The notes beneath the pieces were generated by a model that was not told where the DNA came from, did not search any database, and saw only the letters and a program-made list of their open reading frames with translations. The translations under genes and the position numbers were made by a program. A stretch of DNA of 64,000 nucleotides from the NCBI GenBank assembly GCA_015680685.1, contig MNCI01027002.1, positions 248,001-312,000 of the forward strand, in the 5' to 3' direction. This document shows positions 58,490 to 64,000 of this stretch, in pieces. Within the stretch, counting starts at the first letter, position 1; the number at the start of each line of letters is the position of its first letter. Source of the stretch: Gnetum montanum. Its lineage: Eukaryota; Streptophyta; Gnetopsida; Gnetales; Gnetaceae.

Positions 58490-59040
58490 TCGACATATGC
58501 GCTCTCAAAAAACTATTTACGCCCAGCATACAGACCTTGTATGCTGTGAAAGTTATTTACACCTAGCGTACAGATCATGTATGTTGCAAAAATTATTTAC
58601 ACTCAGCGTGCAGACTCTGTACACTGTCAAAATCGTTTATGCCCAGCGTGCAGACCCTGTACGCTGCGAAGCCCATTTACGCTCAGTGTACAGATCCTAT
58701 ACGCTACAAAAATTGTTTACGCTCAGCGTGCAGACTCTGTACGTTGTCAAAATTATTTACGCCCAACATGCAGACCCTGTACGCTATGAAGCCCATTTAC
58801 GCTCAGCATACAGATCCTGTACATTGCGAAAAATATTTACACTTAGCGAGCAGACTTTGTACGTTGTCAAAATCATTTACGCCTAGCATGCAGACCCTGT
58901 ACACTGCGAAGCCCATTTACACTCAGCGTACAAACCCTCTACGCTGCGAATCTATGCTCAGTGTACAGACCCTTTACGATGCAAATTTACGCTCAGCATA
59001 CAAACCATTTACGCTACCAAAACTGTCTACGCCAGATAAC
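58490..59040. repeat. About 40-bp tandem array in intron 1 of the antisense gene of C
   Basis: About 13 units read CAGCGTGCAGACTCTGTACG, then CTGCGAAGCCCATTTACGCT or AAAATTGTTTACGCC. The word TACGC is shared with the LTR and leader arrays of the same element. All six frames over it look open and repetitive, but the reading frame differs from the flanking exons and no start or domain supports coding. Confidence 0.85.
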
Positions 59041-59084
59041 AAGTACAAATAAAAATAATTAATTGAGGTAAGATTAGAGCCTAC

Positions 59085-59214
59085 CTATGTGCTGATCCAG
59101 GACACAAGGGAATCCTAGGCCTAGGCAAACACTGCAGCATGGCCTCACTTTCCTCCGTGAAAGTCAAGTCGGGCCCCTTCCTCCCTTGGCCTTCTACCTC
59201 CTTGCCCTTGCCCA
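59085..59214 (-). pseudogene. Candidate first exon of the antisense gene of C
   Basis: The minus strand has an ATG at 59,214 followed by an open stretch MGKGKEVEGQGRKGPDLTFT and EESEAMLQCLPRPRIPLCPG, ending at a donor-like CACATAG then GTAGGC. This is the only good ATG upstream of the NIF-like exon. The phase does not fit the next exon with the acceptor I can see, so either an indel has occurred or the junction is elsewhere. Confidence 0.4.
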
Positions 59215-59219
59215 TTCCA

Positions 59220-59530
59220 ACGTCCTGTACGCTGAAACTGACAAGTTTACGCTGAGGTTTGAACCTGCACGCTGAGCTAAATCTTGTATGCTGGGGTTTG
59301 AGCCTCTATGCTCACGCTTACGCTAGGGTTTGAGCCTCTACACTCATGCTTACGTTGGGGTTTGAGCCTCTATGCTCATGCTTACGCTGGGTTTGAGCCT
59401 CTACGCTTACGCTGGGGTTTGAGCTTCTACGCTTACATCGTGACTTGGGTTTATGCTCATGCTCTGGTTTGCTTCAAGTTCATGGTGCCTCTGACAACTG
59501 ACAGCCTTACGCTATATATAGCGTCGAGTC
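59220..59530. repeat. TACGCTGGGGTTTGAGCCTC repeats upstream of the antisense gene
   Basis: About six units of 30-40 bp (GGGTTTGAGCCTCTAYGCTC, then ATGCTTACGCTG) lie just upstream of the candidate antisense start, where a promoter would be expected. No clear TATA box was found on the minus strand. Confidence 0.75.
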
Positions 59531-60006
59531 AACCCCACCGCCACCGTCGTCGCCTTTGATTTTTTTTAATTTTTTTAATATTTTATTAATTTTAATTAAA
59601 AATTGTTTAAATTACAAAGCACAAGGAATATGTAAAAAAAATGATGAGATAACAAACATTGCCACATACTGTAATCTATAGTAAACCAACTTCGGAAGCC
59701 CACACTGAACGTTTTGGCACAAACTCTTCGGTGGAAATTATACGGTGACTAGGCATCGTCAAATCACCCATTCGACCCAGTAAGGCCTTAAACTACCACA
59801 CATGGCCTGATAAGGCCTTAAACTGCCACACACAGCCTAGTAAGGCCTTAAACTGCCATGTGTCTTGGTATGATGATAAACCACCACCGTACACGTACAC
59901 ATGATTTACGTTGCCAAGGAACGCGTAACAACACCTCCTAGCTCATTCTGCCCTCTGTTTATTGGAAGGAGCAATCCCGATGGATTATTAGCATTTATCC
60001 ACATCA
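59531..60006 (+). repeat. Spacer before RT in C with AAGGCCTTAAACT units
   Basis: An A/T-rich run (59,560-59,610) is followed by three units of about 37 bp at 59,765-59,865 (CC-RTAAGGCCTTAAACTRCCACACA). The TTAAACT word matches that before RT in A and in the 3' UTR array of B. No gene is seen. Confidence 0.7.
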
Positions 60007-61300
60007 TTGACCATCGATGGACCATACGGAAAGATCACAAGAGAAATCAACATAAATTCCATCAACTTAGGTCTATCAATGGACAACGTAGTCATAACCT
60101 CAACACAACAAACACTAGACAGCTACAAAGGTATGATAAAGACCCTTGACATAGAAGCTGATTGCATCACCGAAGACCCGTTGACTGAAACCCCCATCAT
60201 TATGCCTGATGGTGAAATCAAGATATTAAAATTGAGTACACTATTGCAACCTCAACTGGCCAAAGACATAAAAGATGTGCTTCGGGACAATATAAAAGCA
60301 TTCGCTTGGTCTTACATTGATATGCCTGGGTTAGATCCTCGAATCATCCAGCATAATATCATACTTGATCCGAAATTAAGGCCAGTAAAACAAAAGGAAT
60401 GAAAGATTAAGCCTGAGGCAGTGTTGGCAGTTCGTAATGAGATCACCAAACTTTATTAGGCAGGTTTCATTTGGGTTGTTGACTACGCTGATTGGATATC
60501 CAACATGGTCATTGTCCCGAAAAAGAATGGAAGCATTCGCTTATGCATTGACTTCTGAGATCTCAACGTTGCAACCATAAAAGATGATTTTCCCCTACCC
60601 AACATTGATCAACTTGTTGACTCAACTGCTGGGAACACCCTATTATCTTTTATGGATGGCTTCTCAGGATACAACCAGGTATGCATTAACCCGGAGCATC
60701 AGCTTTGGACTACCTTTATAACACCATGGAGAATCTTCTGTTACACAATGATTCCCTTCGGTCTCCAGAACACTGGGGCCACATATGAAAGGACAATGAC
60801 ATTTATTTTTAGCGATTACATGCTACACTCACTCAACAACTATGTGGATGATATCGTGGTTAAATCAAAGACATTAGAACAACACATACAAGATCTTGAC
60901 TTGGTACTAAAGAATTGTTTAAAATATGAGCTGAGACTTAACCCAAAGAAATGTGTCTTCAGAGTCAAAATAGGAAAAATGCTTGGATTCATAGCCTCAG
61001 AAGCAGGGATACGAGTAGACCCTGATAAAGTTAAGGTCATAACAAACTTAAAACCACCTAGCAACCTTACCAAGCTCTGAGGTCTACAAGGTAGATTACA
61101 GTTCATCAGGTGTTTCATAGAAAAACTAACAGACAAGTTGAAACCTATGAACCACTTGCTATGCAAGAACGTCTATTTTGAATGGACTCCACAGTGTCAG
61201 GAAGAATTTGACAATATTAAAATAGCACTTGTTCAACTACCCATAGTTTATCCACCTCAAAATAATAAACCGTTTTACATCTACCTTGCCACTTCAAACT
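60007..61300 (+). pseudogene. Reverse transcriptase of element C
   Basis: A full Ty3/gypsy RT is readable: pre-RT FAWSYIDMPGLDPRIIQHNI, VIVPKKNGSIRLCIDF, FPLPNIDQLVDSTAGN, LLSFMDGFSGYNQVCINPEH, PFGLQNTGATYERTM and the catalytic box NYVDDIVVKSK near 60.85 kb. RLNPKKCVFRVKIGKMLGFI and the connection GLQGRLQFIRCFIEKL follow. Stops at the CGA or CAG codons expected in Q-A-F, DFRDL and LRGL are TAG or TGA. The longest open block is 60,652-61,080. It aligns along its length with RT of A. Active-site aspartates are intact. Confidence 0.93.
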
Positions 61301-62120
61301 CGTGAATTACGTCCATGCTTTGCTAGAAACCAGATGATGGAACCGAAGTCCCTATCTATTACTTAAGCCATGCATTAGTAGCCCATGAGAAGAGGTATAA
61401 CGAGGTGAAGAGGTCATGTTTCGCTCTTACCTTTGCCTTAAGGAAATGGCAACATTACCTCTTCCATAACCAAGTCAATATAATCTGCAAGGATAATGTG
61501 CTCAGAGCCATCATAGGAAACATTTACGAGTCAAGTAGAATAGCCCATTGGAAAGCCATGATAGCTGAGTTTGACCTACACTACATAGCACAATCATTAG
61601 TTAAGGGTCAAGCCATAGCAAATCAAATGACCGCATCACCATCACATGATCAAGCAATGATAGAGCCAGAGTTCCCTGATGAAAATGTGAGTGCAATAGA
61701 CATAGTACCCAATGACTATGATGCCATTTTGAACTTTGATGGAGCATCCTCCTCTCGAGGGGGAAGTGCTTCCGCTATCATCACCTATCCCTCCGAGGAG
61801 ATCCGACCCTTTGCTTATAGTTTTGACTTTCACTGTACTAACAATGTAGCAGAGTACGAAGGTCTTCTTAGAGGTCTCATGGCAGCACTAGCTTCAGACA
61901 TCACATGACTTATGGTCAGGGGAGACTCGCAACTAGTTTTAAACCAAGTCATAGACATTTATACATGTAAAGCGCAACATTTACAACCATACTATGACTT
62001 AGCCAAACACTTAATGAAGCAATTCAAAAACATGGACGTGCAACATGTCTCCAGAAACGATAATACCATTGCAGATGCACTAGCCATGCTAGTGTTAAAC
62101 ATATTACCTAACATGTTCCA
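61301..62120 (+). pseudogene. RNase H and second RNase H of element C
   Basis: The RT-linked RNase H reads IYYLSHALVAHEKRYNEVKR, ALRKWQHYLFHNQVNIIC and KDNVLRAIIGNIYESSRIAH. A spacer leads to a second, archaeal-type RNase H: ILNFDGASSSRGGSASAIIT, CTNNVAEYEGLLRGLMAAL, VRGDSQLVLNQVIDIYTCKA and DNTIADALAMLVLN. The D-E-D-D positions of the second domain are all present. This dual arrangement assigns C to the Tat lineage. A TGA at 61,906 breaks the frame within the second domain. Confidence 0.9.
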
Positions 62121-63455
62121 TATGTTGCCAAGCTCCATAATCAGTTGTGCTAAACCCATAACCAATACTCTCGATACATTACCAATTGCATCCATTAGTA
62201 CAACACACGCGATAGAATGGTATGACGACATAAAAGAGTACCTTCTACACGGTGAAACACAGCGACATCTAACGAATGCACAAGAAGACGCGGTACGAAA
62301 GCATTCTCGGCAACATGCACTGGTAGGGGACACATTATGTCATCAATCCTATGAAGGCATACTGCTAACATGCATTAGTAGCACTGATGCCCAAACCATC
62401 ATTGAGAAAGTACATGACGGACTATGTGGAGGACACATAGCACGTAAAGCAATGGCAATGAAAATAAGACATTTATGTTATTATTGGTCACACATGGAGT
62501 ATGATTATCTATCCAAGGCTAAAACATGTAGTATCTGTCAAAGAAATAGTAATCTAATACATGTTCCACCAAATGAGTTGCACATAGCGCAAATCACCTG
62601 GTCCTTTCAAAAGTGGGGGTTGGACCTCATCGGACCAATAACACCCATATCTTCTGTAGGGCATAGCTTCATCGTAACCGTGACAGAGTATTTTACAAAG
62701 TGGGTAGAAGCTGCTCCCCTTAGAAAAATCACATCTAAACACATATTCACTTCATTCTCGAAAACATTGTGACCCATTTTGGCATCCCCATGACCATCAT
62801 CACTGATAACAGGTCACAATTCAACAGTGCCAAAACCAAAACTTTCTGTGAAAGCCTAGGAATCAAAAACTCATTTTCATCCCCTTATTACCTTTAGAGA
62901 AATGGGCAAGCTAAGGCCACAAATAAAGCTATCATTACAATACTTAAAAAGATGCTTACCCAAAGCAAGAAAAGATGGCACGAGCAGCTGGTATACGCAT
63001 TGTGGGCTTATCGTACTACGCATTGGACCTCCACAAGTAAAACACCATATAGTCTTGTTTATGGTTCAGAAGCTGTTTTACCCTTGGAATTATAGGTACC
63101 GTATTTAAGGATCACACTCTGCGGACTCCTTGATGAAGGGCAAAACAATGATCTACACATTGTTGACTTGGACTCGGTGGAAAAGGAACGTATACGTGCC
63201 CTCGATCAGATTAAATGGTACCAAAAATGATAATGACAACGCCATCGACATGATGTTCATAAGCGCCCTATCAAAGAAGATGACCTTGTACTTAAGGTCA
63301 TTTGGGAACACTTGAACAAATTCTCAGCCAACTGGGAAGGGCCCTACTTGCTCACCAAAGCGTACGACAACGGAGCATTCAAGTTAGTTGACATGGAAGG
63401 GAATGAGCTTGTAAATCTGACCAATCACTTGTTCTTGAAACCATTCCACATTTGA
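62121..63455 (+). pseudogene. Integrase of element C
   Basis: The HHCC finger reads VHDGLCGGHIARKAMAMKIR then CYYWSHMEYDYLSKAKTCSI with CQR. The core has QKWGLDLIGPITP (first Asp), FGIPMTIITDNRSQFNSA (second Asp) and NGQAKATNKAI, where the expected catalytic Glu of NGQAEAT is Lys. The C-terminal part ends NWEGPYLLTKAYDNGAFKLV and LTNHLFLKPFHI before TGA at 63,453. At least three frame changes occur after 62,770. Integrase would insert the cDNA copy. The Glu-to-Lys change alone would disable it. Confidence 0.9.
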
Positions 63456-64000
63456 GTATGGGCTCAGGTACGTGCTCGTCCTAGCATCATGATGGTAAAC
63501 TGATACCACAGCTCGTCCTAGCATCATGACGGTAAACTGATACCGCAACTCGTCTTGGAATCATGATGGTAAACTGATACCACAGCTCGTCCTGGAATCA
63601 TGATGGTAAACTGATACCACAGAGTATCCACAATGATAGTAAACTAGCACCCATCTGGCACGACAATAAAGTACCATAGTCACATTCGCCAGAGTCTGCT
63701 AAGACTAGAAACTGGTTTGCCTCTTCACGGTCGGCCAAGATTAGAAACTGGTAATGTACCATCCGTCACAATGCTAAACAGGAAATGTCCAATGGGTCAT
63801 GACATAAAACTAACCCATGATAGTCAACTATGACTATAAACTAGCAACTTCATCTCTGGTTCCTCAATTTGTGACTGCATTCAAGCTTCACCAGAATCGC
63901 TGCATCGCTCACCATTGGACGATCCTAACAACATTACTACCATTCATATACAGTGCCTAAAATCCCATCTGGTGCCTTCATTTCATCAATAGTTGTTTAA
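63456..64000 (+). repeat. 3' UTR of element C with GGTAAACTGATAC array
   Basis: Four or five units of 44-45 bp between 63,470 and 63,625 read CAGCTCGTCCTRG-ATCATGA, then YGGTAAACTGATACC. Looser units with ATGACTATAAACTAGC follow to 63,850. The array matches that in B downstream of protease. The 3' LTR start (TGAAACACC) is not reached before the window ends. Confidence 0.8.

Larger units (their letters stand above)
55453..59214 (-). pseudogene. Antisense, intron-containing cargo gene of element C (whole locus)
   Basis: On the strand opposite to gag-pol, between protease and RT, lies a multi-exon gene. Exons: 58,376-57,928, 57,851-57,580, 57,490-56,439, 56,348-56,097, 56,013-55,819 and 55,727-55,461, plus a candidate first exon at 59,214-59,085. 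The five internal introns are 76, 89, 90, 83 and 91 bp, all GT-AG. Four of the five junctions keep the frame; the other is off by one in a 12-base homopolymer. Protein order: NIF-like domain, LFGVPAD domain, acidic part, coiled-coil-like part. Stops are frequent, so this copy is a pseudogene. Element A carries a homologous gene in the same place and orientation. The 3' end is cut off at protease. Confidence 0.75.

Noticed and set aside
58497-59052. Three repetitive plus-strand frames of 70-137 codons rich in Cys, Leu and Tyr
   Set aside because: They are translations of a tandem array with a period of about 40 bp, open in all three frames, with no start context or domain; the array lies in an intron of the opposite-strand gene.

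Overview
This is a stretch of plant nuclear DNA made almost entirely of nested and decayed retroelements. No intact host gene can be supported. Lineage markers are plain: Ty3/gypsy elements with a second, archaeal-type RNase H (the Tat lineage of seed plants), an Athila-type element with a tRNA-Asp-like primer binding site, a Ty1/copia pol, and an endogenous plant pararetrovirus (Caulimoviridae). The species cannot be named from the sequence.

Layout: (1) 1-16,088, element A, a Tat-lineage element on the minus strand. Its 5' LTR is 14,507-16,088, followed leftward by leader, Gag, protease, a gene in the opposite orientation (3.9-9.76 kb, broken by an assembly gap and a probable LTR insertion), then RT, RNase H, second RNase H and the start of integrase, cut by the window edge. 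(2) about 16,660-30,720, an endogenous caulimovirid on the plus strand: movement protein, coat-protein region, protease, RT, RNase H, C-terminal part and a TATA/poly(A) control region. It is split by an Athila-like LTR element (22,699-29,997) that left a near-perfect 5-bp target duplication. (3) 31.8-34.3 kb, a degenerate copia pol. (4) 34.3-41.6 kb, AT-rich non-coding DNA with a direct repeat. (5) 41,625-49,148, element B, a Tat relative with LTR, leader, Gag, protease and 3' UTR but no pol. (6) 49,149-64,000, element C, a Tat-lineage element on the plus strand running from its 5' LTR through Gag, protease, an opposite-strand gene, RT, two RNase H domains and integrase to the 3' UTR.

The most interesting feature is the extra gene in A and C. 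In both elements it sits between protease and RT, on the strand opposite to gag-pol, and it still has GT-AG introns of about 76-91 bp; in C, four of five internal introns join exons in frame. Antisense introns are not removed from the element's sense genomic RNA, so they can survive retrotransposition. The shared part encodes a domain with an LFGVPAD motif, then acidic and coiled-coil-like parts. In C it is preceded by a domain resembling NLI-interacting-factor/FCP1 (HAD-type) phosphatases whose expected catalytic aspartates are gone. In both elements the gene carries many stops, most explained by C-to-T change at CAG and CGA codons.

The elements also share tandem-repeat vocabularies: TACGC/GTAGC-rich arrays in LTRs, leaders and introns of the antisense gene, and a TTAAACTRGC motif found in 3' UTR arrays, before RT and inside the Gag coding region of B.
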